From Streptomyces sp. 2114.4 (GTDB lineage: Bacteria; Actinomycetota; Actinomycetes; Streptomycetales; Streptomycetaceae), in assembly GCF_900187385.1 (NCBI RefSeq), contig NZ_FYEY01000001.1, positions 5,332,001-5,396,000 on the forward strand: DNA of 64,000 nt. The letters are read 5' to 3'. A program made the translations under genes and the position numbers. The notes below the pieces were generated by a model. That model did no database searches. It was not told where the DNA came from and saw nothing but the letters and a program-made list of their open reading frames with translations. Below are positions 25,521-34,208 of this stretch, piece by piece (the first letter of the stretch is position 1; each line of letters opens with the position of its first letter).

Positions 25521-25579
25521 GCGGCAGCGCAAGAAATGAGCTGAGCGGCAGCGCAGGAAAGAGCGGAACGGCAATGCGG
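25517..25579 (+). repeat. Short tandem repeat, period 23-24 bp, through a stop codon
   Basis: CTGAGCGGCAGCGCAAGAAA begins the unit at 25517, which is repeated from 25541 (one base changed) and more loosely from about 25564. The gene's TGA (25518-25520) lies in the first copy, as in the repeat at 2637-2773, with shared words CTGAGC and GAGCGGCAG. Confidence 0.75.
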
Positions 25580-25609
25580 AAGGGGCGGGCCCGTGCGGGC
25601 CCGCCCCTT
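25580..25609. terminator. Bidirectional terminator
   Basis: AAGGGGCGGGCCCG (25580-25593) pairs with CGGGCCCGCCCCTT (25596-25609) and is followed by TT, between convergent genes. Confidence 0.9.
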
Positions 25610-25644
25610 TTGCGCGTCATCCGGTGCGCGCGGCCGCCACGCTC

Positions 25645-26805
25645 TCAGAACTTGTTGCGCGGGGTGATACCCAGCGACATGCCCTGCAGGCCCCGCTGCC
25701 GGCCGCCGAGCTTGCCCGCGATCGTGCGGATCGCCGAGCCGGCGGGGGAGTCGGGGTCGGTCAGCACGACCGGCTTGCCCTCGTCGCCGCCCTCGCGCAG
25801 CCGGACGTCGATCGGGATGGCACCGAGCACCGGCACCTGCGTACCGGTCGTCTTCGTCAGGCCCTCGGCGACCCGCTCGCCGCCGCCGGTGCCGAAGACA
25901 TCGACCATCTCGTCGCAGTGCGGGCAGGGCAGCCCGGACATGTTCTCGACCACGCCGACGATCTTCTGGTGGGTCTGCACGGCGATCGAACCGGCCCGCT
26001 CGGCGACCTCGGCCGCGGCCTGCTGCGGGGTGGTGACGACCAGGATCTCGGCGTTCGGGACGAGCTGGGCCACCGAGATGGCGATATCACCCGTGCCGGG
26101 CGGCAGGTCCAGCAGCAGCACGTCCAGGTCGCCCCAGTACACATCGGCCAGGAACTGCTGGAGCGCGCGGTGCAGCATCGGGCCGCGCCAGACCACGGGG
26201 GCGTTGCCCGGGGTGAACATGCCGATCGAGATGACCTTCACGCCGTTCGCCGACGGCGGCATGATCATGTTCTCGACCTGGGTGGGCTTGCCGTCGGCGC
26301 CGAGCATGCGGGGCACCGAGTGGCCGTAGATGTCGGCGTCCACGACACCGACCTTCAGGCCGTCGGCCGCCATCGCCGCGGCGAGGTTGACGGTCACCGA
26401 CGACTTGCCGACGCCGCCCTTGCCGGAGGCGACGGCGTAGACCCGGGTCAGCGAACCGGGCTGGGCGAACGGCACCTCGCGCTCGGCGGTGCCCCCGCGC
26501 AGCGAGGTCGCCAGCTCCTTGCGCTGCTCGTCGCTCATCACGTCCAGCTCGACGGCGACGGAGGTGACGCCCTCGACCCGCTCGACGGCTTCCCGCACGT
26601 TGTTGGTGATCGTCTCGCGCATCGGACAGCCGGAGACCGTGAGGTAGACCACGACCGCCACCGCGCCGTCCGCCGCGATGTCCACCGATTTGACCATCCC
26701 CAGTTCGGTGATGGGGCGGTGGATCTCGGGGTCGTTCACCGTCGCGAGCGCTTCGCGGATCGCGTCCTCGCTCGGTGCGGTGTCTGGGGGCATGTCGTTG
26801 GCCAT
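25645..26805 (-). CDS. mrp: Mrp/NBP35-type iron-sulfur carrier ATPase
   Basis: 386 residues from ATG 26805, probably leaderless. The N-terminal 90 residues are a MIP18/DUF59 domain (LATVNDPEIHRPITELGM, TVSGCPM). The P-loop is the deviant Walker A GKGGVGKSS, followed by VDADIYGHSVP and LLLDLPPGTGD. The CxxC of Mrp proteins is LPCPHC. The family binds and transfers iron-sulfur clusters. It is monocistronic, 42 bp after the start of the DUF1003 transcript end, and stands in the same order as in M. tuberculosis. Confidence 0.95.
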   Translation of the reverse strand: MANDMPPDTAPSEDAIREALATVNDPEIHRPITELGMVKSVDIAADGAVAVVVYLTVSGCPMRETITNNVREAVERVEGVTSVAVELDVMSDEQRKELATSLRGGTAEREVPFAQPGSLTRVYAVASGKGGVGKSSVTVNLAAAMAADGLKVGVVDADIYGHSVPRMLGADGKPTQVENMIMPPSANGVKVISIGMFTPGNAPVVWRGPMLHRALQQFLADVYWGDLDVLLLDLPPGTGDIAISVAQLVPNAEILVVTTPQQAAAEVAERAGSIAVQTHQKIVGVVENMSGLPCPHCDEMVDVFGTGGGERVAEGLTKTTGTQVPVLGAIPIDVRLREGGDEGKPVVLTDPDSPAGSAIRTIAGKLGGRQRGLQGMSLGITPRNKF

Positions 26806-26811
26806 GTCCCG

Positions 26812-26817
26812 ATGGTA
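26812..26817 (-). promoter_or_regulatory. Leaderless -10 hexamer for mrp
   Basis: On the minus strand TACCAT lies 6 nt before the ATG at 26805, and no Shine-Dalgarno is present. Confidence 0.45.
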
Positions 26818-26847
26818 CGGCTCATGAGGGTGCCTCCGGAAAGCCCG

Positions 26848-27429
26848 TCAGCGGTCGCGTTCATCACTCTCCGCGCCGGCCGGCTGCCGCAGCTCCAGAT
26901 CCCTCAGCAGGTCCTCGAGCTCGGAGCGGATCCAGTCGCGGGTGGCGACCTCGCCCAGGCCGAGCCGCAGGGCCGCGATCTCCCGGGTCAGATACTCGGT
27001 ATCGGCGATGGACCGCTCGTTCTGCTTGCGGTCCTGCTCGTGGGTGACCCGGTCGCGGTCGTCCTGGCGGTTCTGCGCCAGCAGGATCAGCGGCGCGGCG
27101 TACGACGCCTGCAGGGACAGCGCCAGCGTCAGGAAGATGAACGGGTACTGATCGAACCTCAGGCTGCTGGGCGCCGTGGTGTTCCACAGGACCCACAGGA
27201 TGATGGTGACGGTCATCCAGACGATGAAGCGGCCGGTCCCCAGGAAGCGGGCGATCTTCTCGGAGAGCCGCCCGAACGCCTCCGGGTCGTACTCCGGCAG
27301 GAACGTACGGCGCGGCGCGCGCGGCTGGTCGAGGCGCACCCGCGGCCGGCCCGCGGCGCCCCGGCGCATCGCCGAGGCTCCGTTCGCGCGCGACCGCTCC
27401 CTGGCGCCCTCCCGCTCCTCACCGGCCAT
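26848..27429 (-). CDS. DUF1003 membrane protein
   Basis: 193 residues from ATG 27429, with GGGGAGA placed correctly; a GTG two codons earlier is less likely. After a basic N-terminus, two membrane segments (FIVWMTVTIILWVLWN and YPFIFLTLALSLQASYAAPL) are followed by a charged helical, probably coiled-coil, cytoplasmic tail (QNRQDDRDRVTHEQDRKQNE). Two helices and this tail are typical of DUF1003, of unknown function. The start overlaps the end of the MgtE-like gene by 11 bp, so the two are co-expressed and may interact. Confidence 0.9.
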   Translation of the reverse strand: MAGEEREGARERSRANGASAMRRGAAGRPRVRLDQPRAPRRTFLPEYDPEAFGRLSEKIARFLGTGRFIVWMTVTIILWVLWNTTAPSSLRFDQYPFIFLTLALSLQASYAAPLILLAQNRQDDRDRVTHEQDRKQNERSIADTEYLTREIAALRLGLGEVATRDWIRSELEDLLRDLELRQPAGAESDERDR

Positions 27430-28777
27430 GCGCACTCTCCCCGAGGGGCCTCTCGCCGTTCAGGCCGGCCGTGGCCGGGCCGTGCAGCCCGTCCTCCCGC
27501 CAGTCGTCGGGCAGCAGATGGTCCAGTACGTCATCGACGGTGACCGCCCCCAGCAGCGCCCCGCTCTCGTCCACGACCGGGGCGGCGACCATGTTGTACG
27601 CGGCCAGATAGCTGGTCACCTCCGGCAGCGGCGTGTCCGGCGGCAGGGCCGGCAGATCGGTGTCGGCGATCGAGCTGACGAGGGTGAACGGCGGGTCGCG
27701 CAGCAGCCGTTGGAAGTGCACCAGGCCCAGGTACTTGCCGGTGGGCGTCTCGTCCGGCGGCCGGCAGACATAGATCTGGGCGGCCAGCGCGGGCGAGAGG
27801 TCCGGGTCGCGCACCCGCGCCAGCGCGTCCGCGACCGTCGCGTCCGGGCGCAGCACGATCGGCTCGGTGGTCATCAGCCCGCCCGCGGTCCGCTCCTCGT
27901 ACGACATCAGCCGCCGCACATCGGCGGCCTCCTCCGGCCGCATCAGCGCCAGCAGCCGTTCCTTCTCCTCCTCCGGCAGCTCGGAGAGCAGATCGGCGGC
28001 GTCGTCGGGGTCCATCGCCTCCAGGACGTCGGCGGCCCGCTCGTCCTTCAGCTTGCCGATGATCTCGACCTGGTCGTCCTCCGGCAGCTCCTCCAGCACA
28101 TCCGCCAGCCGGTCGTCGTCGAGCGCCGCGGCGACCTCGGCGCGCCGCTTGGCGGAGAGGTGGTGCAGCACGCCGGCGAGGTCGGCGGGCCGCAGCTGTT
28201 CGAAGGTGGCCAGCAGGCTCGCCGCGCCCTGCCCGTGCTCCTCCAGCGAGAAGCCGGTCACCGCCGACCACTCCACGGTCAGCGTCTCGCCCGACCGCCG
28301 CCCGCCCCCGCCCTTCGCGGGAGGCGCCCCGCGCCCCAGGATCTTCTGGCGCAGCCCGCCGCCCTTCCCCTTCCGTACGAAGACCTTGTCGATCTCCCAG
28401 TCGCGGCGGGCCGGCAGCTGGGTGAGTCCGATGTCGAGGACGGTGACCTCCTCCTCGGTCTCCACCAGGCGCACCCGCCGGTCGAGCAGTTCGCCGAGTA
28501 CCAGCGTCTCGGACGCCCGCTGCTCGAAGCGCCGCATATTGACCACGCCGGTGATGATGATCTGGCCGGACTCCACCCCGGTCACCCGCGTCATGGGCAC
28601 GAAGATCCGGCGCCGGCTGATCACCTCGACGACCACCCCGAGCACCCGCGGGGGGCGGTCGCCGACCCGGAGCAGCGCGACGAGGTCCCGCAGCCGGCCG
28701 ACCTGGTCGCCGTTGGGGTCGAAGACGGCGATGCCGGCGAGATGGGAGACGAAGACCCGGGGAGTCACCACTGCCAT
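27419..28777 (-). CDS. MgtE-like N-domain/CBS protein without a channel
   Basis: 452 residues. Residues 1-150 look like two PRC-barrel-like beta domains (VFVSHLAGIAVFDPNGDQVG). A MgtE N-terminal superhelix follows (EQLRPADLAGVLHHLSAKRR and LLSELPEEEKERLLALMRPE), then a CBS pair to about 430. The membrane domain of true MgtE channels is absent; no membrane helix is seen. The protein may sense Mg2+ or nucleotides and act on a partner, perhaps the DUF1003 protein encoded with an 11-bp overlap. The M. tuberculosis homologues (Rv1232c region) share this order. corA is 1.7 kb away. Confidence 0.9.
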   Translation of the reverse strand: MAVVTPRVFVSHLAGIAVFDPNGDQVGRLRDLVALLRVGDRPPRVLGVVVEVISRRRIFVPMTRVTGVESGQIIITGVVNMRRFEQRASETLVLGELLDRRVRLVETEEEVTVLDIGLTQLPARRDWEIDKVFVRKGKGGGLRQKILGRGAPPAKGGGGRRSGETLTVEWSAVTGFSLEEHGQGAASLLATFEQLRPADLAGVLHHLSAKRRAEVAAALDDDRLADVLEELPEDDQVEIIGKLKDERAADVLEAMDPDDAADLLSELPEEEKERLLALMRPEEAADVRRLMSYEERTAGGLMTTEPIVLRPDATVADALARVRDPDLSPALAAQIYVCRPPDETPTGKYLGLVHFQRLLRDPPFTLVSSIADTDLPALPPDTPLPEVTSYLAAYNMVAAPVVDESGALLGAVTVDDVLDHLLPDDWREDGLHGPATAGLNGERPLGESAHGR

Positions 28778-28974
28778 GCAGAGTGCCGCCCTTTCTCCCG
28801 TTAGGCCCCGAAACAGGGCATCAATGCGGGTTCAGGCTAACGCGCCCCGGCCCGCGCCGCCCCGGGGGAGGAGGCCGTAGGGTGACCGCCACGCACCCCG
28901 CCGAAGACCGTGCGCGGCCCAGGTACGCTGCCGTACTGCTGTCGAGGTCACCCGCATCAGGAGGCACAGCCGAC

Positions 28975-29754
28975 GTGAGCGCAATTCCCCCGGGCGCCGG
29001 CCCCCGACCCCTGGCCGGAACCCGTCGTACGGGACGGGCCGCGCTCGTGGGGGCGGCCTGTGCGGTACTGGCCGTGGCGGTGACGGGCTGCGGCGGGGAA
29101 GACCCGGACGCCGGCACCAACGGCGTGGGAAAGCTGCCCGCCGCGAAGATCGAATCCAAGGCGCGGGCCGCGGCCCAGCGGGCGGACACCGTGCACCTCT
29201 CCGGCAATGTCGTCAGCCAGGGCCGCACCTACAAGCTCGACATGCGGCTGGCGAAGGACGGCGCGAAGGGGGAGCTGACCACGAAGGCGGCCGCCTTCCA
29301 GCTGCTGCGGGTCGGCGACGCGCTCTATCTGAAGGCGAACGCGGCCTTCTGGGCCGGCGAGAAGAGCGGTGGCTCGGGCAAGCCCAGCCAGGCGGCGGGC
29401 AAGCTCGACGGCAAATACGTCAAGGTGCCCGCCAGCGACCCGGTCTACCAGCGCTTCAGCGGCTTCACCGACAAGGACACCCTGCTCGCCGGCCTCCTCG
29501 GACTGCACGGCAAGCTGACGACCGGCAACCGCGGCGACATCGACGGGGTCCGCACCGTCCGGGTGGCCGCCGGCGCGGGCTCCGGCGGCACCCTGGACGT
29601 CTCCCTGGAGGGCACGCCCTACCCGCTGCGGCTCCAGCGGGCGGGCGGCGCGGGTGTGGTCCGGCTGGCCGACTGGGGCCGCAGCGTGGACCTCAAGGCC
29701 CCGCCCAGGAACCAGGTCGTGGACTACGGCTCCAAGATCTCCGGCAAGCGCTGA
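28975..29754 (+). CDS. Lipoprotein, LppX/LprG-like fold possible
   Basis: 259 residues from GTG 28975 with GGAGG at 28960-28964. The N-terminus has RTGR, a hydrophobic run AALVGAACAVLAVAV, and a lipobox ending in Cys39 (AVTGC), so the protein should be lipid-anchored on the outer face of the membrane. The mature part is beta-rich with repeated 'RLAKDGAKGELTT'-like strands, resembling the LppX/LprAFG lipid-carrier fold, but I cannot be sure of that. It is divergent from the MgtE-like gene by 197 bp. Confidence 0.8.
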   Translation: MSAIPPGAGPRPLAGTRRTGRAALVGAACAVLAVAVTGCGGEDPDAGTNGVGKLPAAKIESKARAAAQRADTVHLSGNVVSQGRTYKLDMRLAKDGAKGELTTKAAAFQLLRVGDALYLKANAAFWAGEKSGGSGKPSQAAGKLDGKYVKVPASDPVYQRFSGFTDKDTLLAGLLGLHGKLTTGNRGDIDGVRTVRVAAGAGSGGTLDVSLEGTPYPLRLQRAGGAGVVRLADWGRSVDLKAPPRNQVVDYGSKISGKR

Positions 29755-29760
29755 GACACG

Positions 29761-29776
29761 GCCCGGCAAGCGCCGG
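29761..29776 (+). terminator. Small hairpin after lipoprotein gene
   Basis: GCCCGG-caag-CGCCGGGC-type pairing (GCCCGG 29761-29766 with CCGGGC 29771-29776... loop of 4) follows the stop within 10 bp; short stem, so a weak terminator. Confidence 0.35.
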
Positions 29777-29895
29777 GCAAGGCGCCGAGAAGGAGAAAAG
29801 GCCGGGAAAGGGCCGGAAAAGGGCTGAGATCCGGGGGGCGGGCGGGCCGCGGCCCTCACCGCCCGGGTTCAGCCCTTTGCGTCCTCGCGCGGGCC

Positions 29896-30435
29896 TCAGC
29901 CCTTGCGCCCCCGCCGCAGCAGCTTCGGCAGCGCCGCGGGCACCGGACGCCGGGTGATCGCGGGGGTCGCGAGCGGCGGTGCGGCGTGGGAGGCGTCCGG
30001 CATCCGGCCGGGGCGCTGCTCCGCCGCCCCGGTCGGCTCCAGCCGCAGCACCCGGCACTCGCGCGCCCAGCGCTCGGTGAGGCTGTCGGCATCCGGCGCG
30101 TTGAGGCGCTTGCCCTTCAGCTCGTCGACGGCCGCCTGCCAGGCCTCGCTCCCGGGCGCCGGCTCGACGACGGTGGCCTGCCAGGCGATCAGCCGGCCGC
30201 CCTTGTCCTTGCTGCGTACGGTGACCGTGGCCGTACCGCCGTCGGTGAGCCCGAGGCCGTCCAGCGGCTGTTCCCCGGCCCCGCCCCCGACGAGGCAGGC
30301 GGCTCCGTCGTGCCACAGGTGCCACAGCGCCCGGGCCGGGCCGGCGTTCCCCCGCACCCAGATGAGGCCGGACTTCTTGGTGGCCTCTTCGATGAGCGCC
30401 CGATCCTGCAGGGCCTGCGACACGGTCTCCGTCAT
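29896..30435 (-). CDS. Conserved hypothetical protein
   Basis: 179 residues from ATG 30435, probably leaderless. It starts MTETVSQALQDRALIEEATK and continues with strands such as LIWVRG, ALWHLWHDGAACLV and GRLIAWQATVV; this recalls split-barrel pyridoxamine-oxidase-like folds, but no FMN motif can be named. The last 45 residues are Pro/Arg-rich and end in a basic cluster. It lies between corA and the lipoprotein gene, 88 bp downstream of the corA stop side, on the same strand's opposite end of the cluster. Confidence 0.75.
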   Translation of the reverse strand: MTETVSQALQDRALIEEATKKSGLIWVRGNAGPARALWHLWHDGAACLVGGGAGEQPLDGLGLTDGGTATVTVRSKDKGGRLIAWQATVVEPAPGSEAWQAAVDELKGKRLNAPDADSLTERWARECRVLRLEPTGAAEQRPGRMPDASHAAPPLATPAITRRPVPAALPKLLRRGRKG

Positions 30436-30442
30436 ACGGACC

Positions 30443-30448
30443 AGCCTA
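30443..30448 (-). promoter_or_regulatory. Leaderless -10 hexamer for the gene at 29896-30435
   Basis: On the minus strand TAGGCT lies 7 nt before the ATG at 30435. Confidence 0.5.
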
Positions 30449-30523
30449 ATGGCCCTGCCCCGGGCGGTCGGGGGCCGCCCGGACGAGGGGACGCGGGCCG
30501 GCCCGGATCCCGCCCGGCCCGCG

Positions 30524-31636
30524 TCACAGCCACCCGTTGCGCTTGAACCCGCGGTGGATGCCGAAGCAGATCGCGACGGTGACCAGCATCATCGCCGGAT
30601 AGCCGAACTTCCAGTGCAGCTCGGGCATGTAGTCGAAGTTCATGCCGTAGATCCCGGCGATCATCGTGGGGACGGCGAAGATCGCCGCCCATGCCGTGAT
30701 CTTGCGCATGTCCTCGTTCTGCGCGACGGCCGCCTGCGCGAGGTTGGCCTGCAGGATGGAGTTGAGCAGATCGTCGAAGGACAGCACCTGCTCGTTGACC
30801 CGCGCGAGGTGGTCGGCGACATCCCGGAAGTACTTCTGGATGTCGGAGTCGACCAGCCGCATCGGACGCTCGCTCAGCAGCTGCATCGGCCGCAACAGCG
30901 GCGACACCGCCCGCTTGAACTCCAGCACTTCACGCTTGAGTTGGTAGATCCGCCCGGCGTCGCCGCCCTTGGGGGAGCCCTTGCCGTTGGTGCCCGAGCT
31001 GAAGACGTCGATCTCCACCTCGTCGATGTCGTCCTGCACCGCGCCGGCCACCGCCATGTAGCCGTCGACGACCTGGTCGGCGATGGCGTGCAGCACCGCG
31101 GACGGGCCCTTGGCCAGCAGCTCCGGGTCGTCCTGCAGCCGGTGCCGCAGCGCGCGCAGCGAGCCCTGGCCGCCGTGGCGCACGGTGACGATGAAGTCCC
31201 GGCCGGTGAAGCACATCACCTCACCGGTCTCCACCACCTCACTGGTGGCGGTCAGCTCGGTGTGCTCCACGTAGTGGACCGTCTTGAAGACGGTGAACAG
31301 GGTCTCGTCGTAGCGCTCCAGCTTCGGGCGCTGGTGGGCGTGCACGGCGTCCTCGACGGCGAGCGGGTGCAGCCCGAACTCCTGGGCGATACCGGCGAAT
31401 TCGGCCTCGGTGGGCTCGTGCAGCCCGATCCAGGCGAAGCCGCCCTCGGAGCGGACCGAGGCCATCGCCGCGGCCGGGGTGACGTGCTCGCTCACCCGGC
31501 GGCCCTCGCGGTACACACCGCAGTCGACGATGGCGCTGTTGGCGCAGGCCGGGGCGGACTTCTCGTAGTGGTACGTGGTGCTGTCGCGCCGCCGGGACGG
31601 GCGGACGGCGGCACGCAGGTCACGGATCATCGACAT
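30524..31636 (-). CDS. corA: CorA family magnesium/cobalt transporter
   Basis: 370 residues from ATG 31636 with AAGGAG upstream. A large cytoplasmic alpha/beta domain is followed by a long helix and two C-terminal membrane segments; the signature GMN is in AGIYGMNFDYMP, and the second helix is YPAMMLVTVAICFGI. It should form a pentameric Mg2+ channel. An insertion with SSGTNGKGSPKGGDAG lies in the middle. A 525-bp upstream region with an 8-bp inverted repeat may carry its regulation. It lies close to the MgtE-like gene, so this stretch is concerned with Mg2+. Confidence 0.95.
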   Translation of the reverse strand: MSMIRDLRAAVRPSRRRDSTTYHYEKSAPACANSAIVDCGVYREGRRVSEHVTPAAAMASVRSEGGFAWIGLHEPTEAEFAGIAQEFGLHPLAVEDAVHAHQRPKLERYDETLFTVFKTVHYVEHTELTATSEVVETGEVMCFTGRDFIVTVRHGGQGSLRALRHRLQDDPELLAKGPSAVLHAIADQVVDGYMAVAGAVQDDIDEVEIDVFSSGTNGKGSPKGGDAGRIYQLKREVLEFKRAVSPLLRPMQLLSERPMRLVDSDIQKYFRDVADHLARVNEQVLSFDDLLNSILQANLAQAAVAQNEDMRKITAWAAIFAVPTMIAGIYGMNFDYMPELHWKFGYPAMMLVTVAICFGIHRGFKRNGWL

Positions 31637-32161
31637 GGCAGGCTCCTTCACGGGCCGGCCGTCAGTGGCGAGCGCGGGGCGCAACGCTGCCCGGAACGTG
31701 GACGTACGAGGCGTCATCGGCTGTACGTCCGCAAAGCGGGCGGCGCTCGTGCGAGGGCCCTGACGGCAGTTCGCAGAAAACACGGAACAAAGAGTCGAAG
31801 GCGCTCTTCCGTCATCTACATCCGGCGCAAAGGTGCTTCCCTGGTTTCGCCGCTGAGCGGCGGGGTACGGAAGCTCTCGGATCAGGAGATTCGCTGCGCG
31901 AAGGGGACGACAGGAGAACTATCGGTACTGCACGGTCGACTCGGATCCACCGCAGCCCCACCTCCTCCGGCCGGTCCCCGTTGGGGGACGACGTCATTCC
32001 CTGAGCAGACGGCAAGGCTATCAGCCGCCTGCGGTCTTACGGCGCCGCTTTGCCCGTTCCATACGAAGAACGGGGATGCCGCGTCGGGTCCCCGGACGGC
32101 GCCCGGGGGAGGCCCGTGGAGCGGTGACGGCCGGGCCGGGGCTCCGGCCTATGCTCACGGC
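31637..32161. other. 525-bp divergent region between corA and SUFU gene
   Basis: No gene is seen. GGACGTAC (31700-31707) and GTACGTCC (31723-31730) form an inverted repeat 64 bp upstream of corA, in its likely leader. A stretch near 31770-31870 is lower in G+C. A leaderless promoter for the SUFU-domain gene is at 32150-32155. Confidence 0.5.
32150..32155 (+). promoter_or_regulatory. Leaderless -10 hexamer for SUFU-domain gene
   Basis: TATGCT lies 6 nt before the ATG at 32162, and no Shine-Dalgarno is present. Confidence 0.5.
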
Positions 32162-32746
32162 ATGTCTGACGTTCTTGAGCTGGTCGAGGCCCGGTTGCGG
32201 ACGACCCTGGGCGAGCCGGACGCGCGCGCCGCCGTCACGTTCCTCGGCACCGACCGTATCGAGGTCCTCCGCTTCGTGGACAACGGGGTGGTGCGCTACG
32301 CCACGCTCGGGATGTCCGCGCAGCCCATGGCCGACCCCACCGCCGTGCTGGCCGATCCGCTGCGCGGTCCGCGCGCCGAACTCCTGCTGTCCGTACGCGC
32401 CGGCCGCGTGGAGAGCGACAAGGTGCTCAGGCCGCTGGCCGTGCTCGCCGCGTCGCCGCAGGTCGAGGGGGTGGTGGTGGCTCCCGGAGCCTCGCTGGAC
32501 GTGGGGGAGCCGCTGTGGCCGGGAGCGGCTTTCACCTCGGTGCTGGTCGCCTCGCCCGGGGGGCTCGTCGAGGACCTGGCACTCGATGAGCCGAGGGAGC
32601 CGGTCCGCTTCCTGCCGCTGTTGCCGATGACGCCCAACGAGGCCGCCTGGAAGCGGGTGCACGGCGCCGAGGCCCTGGAGAAGCGCTGGCTGGAGCACGG
32701 CACGGATCTGCGCGACCCGCTGCGTACGGGCGTACCACTCGACTGA
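32162..32746 (+). CDS. Suppressor-of-fused (SUFU) domain protein
   Basis: 194 residues from ATG 32162. The whole protein matches the bacterial SUFU-like fold as I remember it: MSDVLELVEARLRTTLGEPD, RAELLLSVRAG, and the C-terminal LLPMTPNEAAWKRVHGAEAL. In bacteria this fold is often found as an immunity or partner-binding protein in polymorphic toxin loci, but no toxin gene is nearby, and the Streptomyces copies seem to be stand-alone. No signal peptide. It ends at an 18-bp hairpin shared with the MFS gene. Confidence 0.8.
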   Translation: MSDVLELVEARLRTTLGEPDARAAVTFLGTDRIEVLRFVDNGVVRYATLGMSAQPMADPTAVLADPLRGPRAELLLSVRAGRVESDKVLRPLAVLAASPQVEGVVVAPGASLDVGEPLWPGAAFTSVLVASPGGLVEDLALDEPREPVRFLPLLPMTPNEAAWKRVHGAEALEKRWLEHGTDLRDPLRTGVPLD

Positions 32747-32772
32747 GCCGCGCGCGGCCCATACGACCGCGC

Positions 32773-32810
32773 ACGCCCCGTCCACCCTCCTCGGAGGGTG
32801 GACGGGGCGT
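32773..32810. terminator. Bidirectional terminator
   Basis: ACGCCCCGTCCACCCTCC (32773-32790) is perfectly complementary to 32793-32810; the real loop is made of the innermost pairs. It lies between convergent genes. Confidence 0.9.
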
Positions 32811-32861
32811 CAGTTTCCGTGCGGGGGCGGGCCGCGGGGTGTGCGCGGTGCCCGGCCCGGC

Positions 32862-34124
32862 TCAGTCGGCGAAGACCGCGACCGCGTCCTGTCCGGCGTG
32901 CCGCGGCGCCGGCGCCGCGGCCCCAATGGTCAGTGCCCGGCGCCGGACGGCGACGAGGCCGGCGCCGGTCACCGCGGCGGCGGCCGCGACCATGAAGGGG
33001 AGGTGGATATCGGTCCACTCCTCGATCCTGGGCGCGAGGAACGGCGCGGCCGCCGCCGCGAACCACCGGACGAAGTTGTAACCGGCGCTCGCCACGGGGC
33101 GCGGCGCGTCCGAGACGCCCAGGGCCAGCTCCGTGAAGACGGTGTTGTTGATGCCGATGAAGGCGCCGGAGAGGACGGTGCAGACGACGGCGGTGGTGTG
33201 GTCGCCGTAGCCCAGCACGATCAGGTCGGCCGCGAGCAGCAGCAGCGAGCCGCCCAGCACCTTCAGCGAGCCGAAGCGGTGCTGCAGCCGGGGCGCCACG
33301 ATCACCGAGAACGCCGCGAGCAGTACGCCCCAGGCGAAGAAGACCCCGCCGGATGCGTACGGCGACATGTTCAGCACGAACGGGGTGAAGGCCAGCACCG
33401 TGAAGAACGCGTAGTTGTAGAAGAACGCGGCCACGGCGGTGGAAGCCAGGCCGCCGTGGCCGAGCGCCTTGAGCGGGTCGAGGAGCGAGGTCTTGGCCGC
33501 CGGCTTCGGCTGCTCCTTGAGGAAGGCCGTGATGGCGAGGAAGCCGATGGCCATCAGCGTGGCGGTGCCGAAGAACGGGTAGCGCCACTTCATGTCGCCG
33601 AGGATCGCGCCGAGCAGCGGGCCGCAGGCCATGCCGAGGCCGAGCGCGGACTCGTAGAGCAGGATCGCCGCCGCGGATCCCCCGGCCGCCGCGCCCACGA
33701 TGACCGCCAGCGACGTCGAGACGAACAGGGCGTTGCCCAGGCCCCAGCCGGCCCGGAAGCCGACGAGCTCGCCGACCGACCCCGACATGCCGGAGAGCGC
33801 GGCGAAGACCACCACCAGCGCCAGGCCGGCCAGCAGCGTCTTGCGGCCGCCGATGCGGCTGGAGACGAAGCCGGTGACCAGCATCGCGACGGCGGTGATC
33901 AGGAAGTAGGAGGTGAAGAGGAGGGAGACCTGGCTGTTGGTGGCGTGCAGCCCCCGGGCGATCGAGGGGAGGATCGGGTCGACGAGGCCGATGCCCATGA
34001 AGGCCACGACCGAGGCCCCCGCCGTGGCCCATACGGCCTTCGGCTGGCGGAGGACGGAGGTGCCGCCCCCGTCGGACGGATCGTCCGCGTCGCTGCCGTG
34101 GCCGCTGCCCTTCGTGCCGCTCAT
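32862..34124 (-). CDS. MFS transporter, drug efflux type
   Basis: 420 residues from ATG 34124 with GGAAGGGA upstream. Twelve hydrophobic segments; the first loop pattern SSRIGGRKTLLAGL between helices 2 and 3 is the MFS motif A, and the region AGWGLGNALFVSTSLAV fits helix 4 of DHA1-type exporters. It likely exports a hydrophobic drug or metabolite by proton antiport. Its promoter contains an operator-like palindrome, so it should be induced by a ligand of an unlinked TetR or MarR repressor. The last 30 residues form a short Ala-rich tail. Confidence 0.93.
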   Translation of the reverse strand: MSGTKGSGHGSDADDPSDGGGTSVLRQPKAVWATAGASVVAFMGIGLVDPILPSIARGLHATNSQVSLLFTSYFLITAVAMLVTGFVSSRIGGRKTLLAGLALVVVFAALSGMSGSVGELVGFRAGWGLGNALFVSTSLAVIVGAAAGGSAAAILLYESALGLGMACGPLLGAILGDMKWRYPFFGTATLMAIGFLAITAFLKEQPKPAAKTSLLDPLKALGHGGLASTAVAAFFYNYAFFTVLAFTPFVLNMSPYASGGVFFAWGVLLAAFSVIVAPRLQHRFGSLKVLGGSLLLLAADLIVLGYGDHTTAVVCTVLSGAFIGINNTVFTELALGVSDAPRPVASAGYNFVRWFAAAAAPFLAPRIEEWTDIHLPFMVAAAAAVTGAGLVAVRRRALTIGAAAPAPRHAGQDAVAVFAD

Positions 34125-34208
34125 GCTGCGGATCCCTTCCCGTTGCCGGTTGCGTACCCCTGATCGCCGCGGTCCCCGCCGGACCACCGAGATCGTTGAC
34201 GTTTACAC

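Noticed and set aside
29903..32746. 947-codon plus-strand frame
   Set aside because: Only its last 195 codons (from 32162) are the SUFU-domain gene; the rest is antisense to corA and the gene at 29896-30435.
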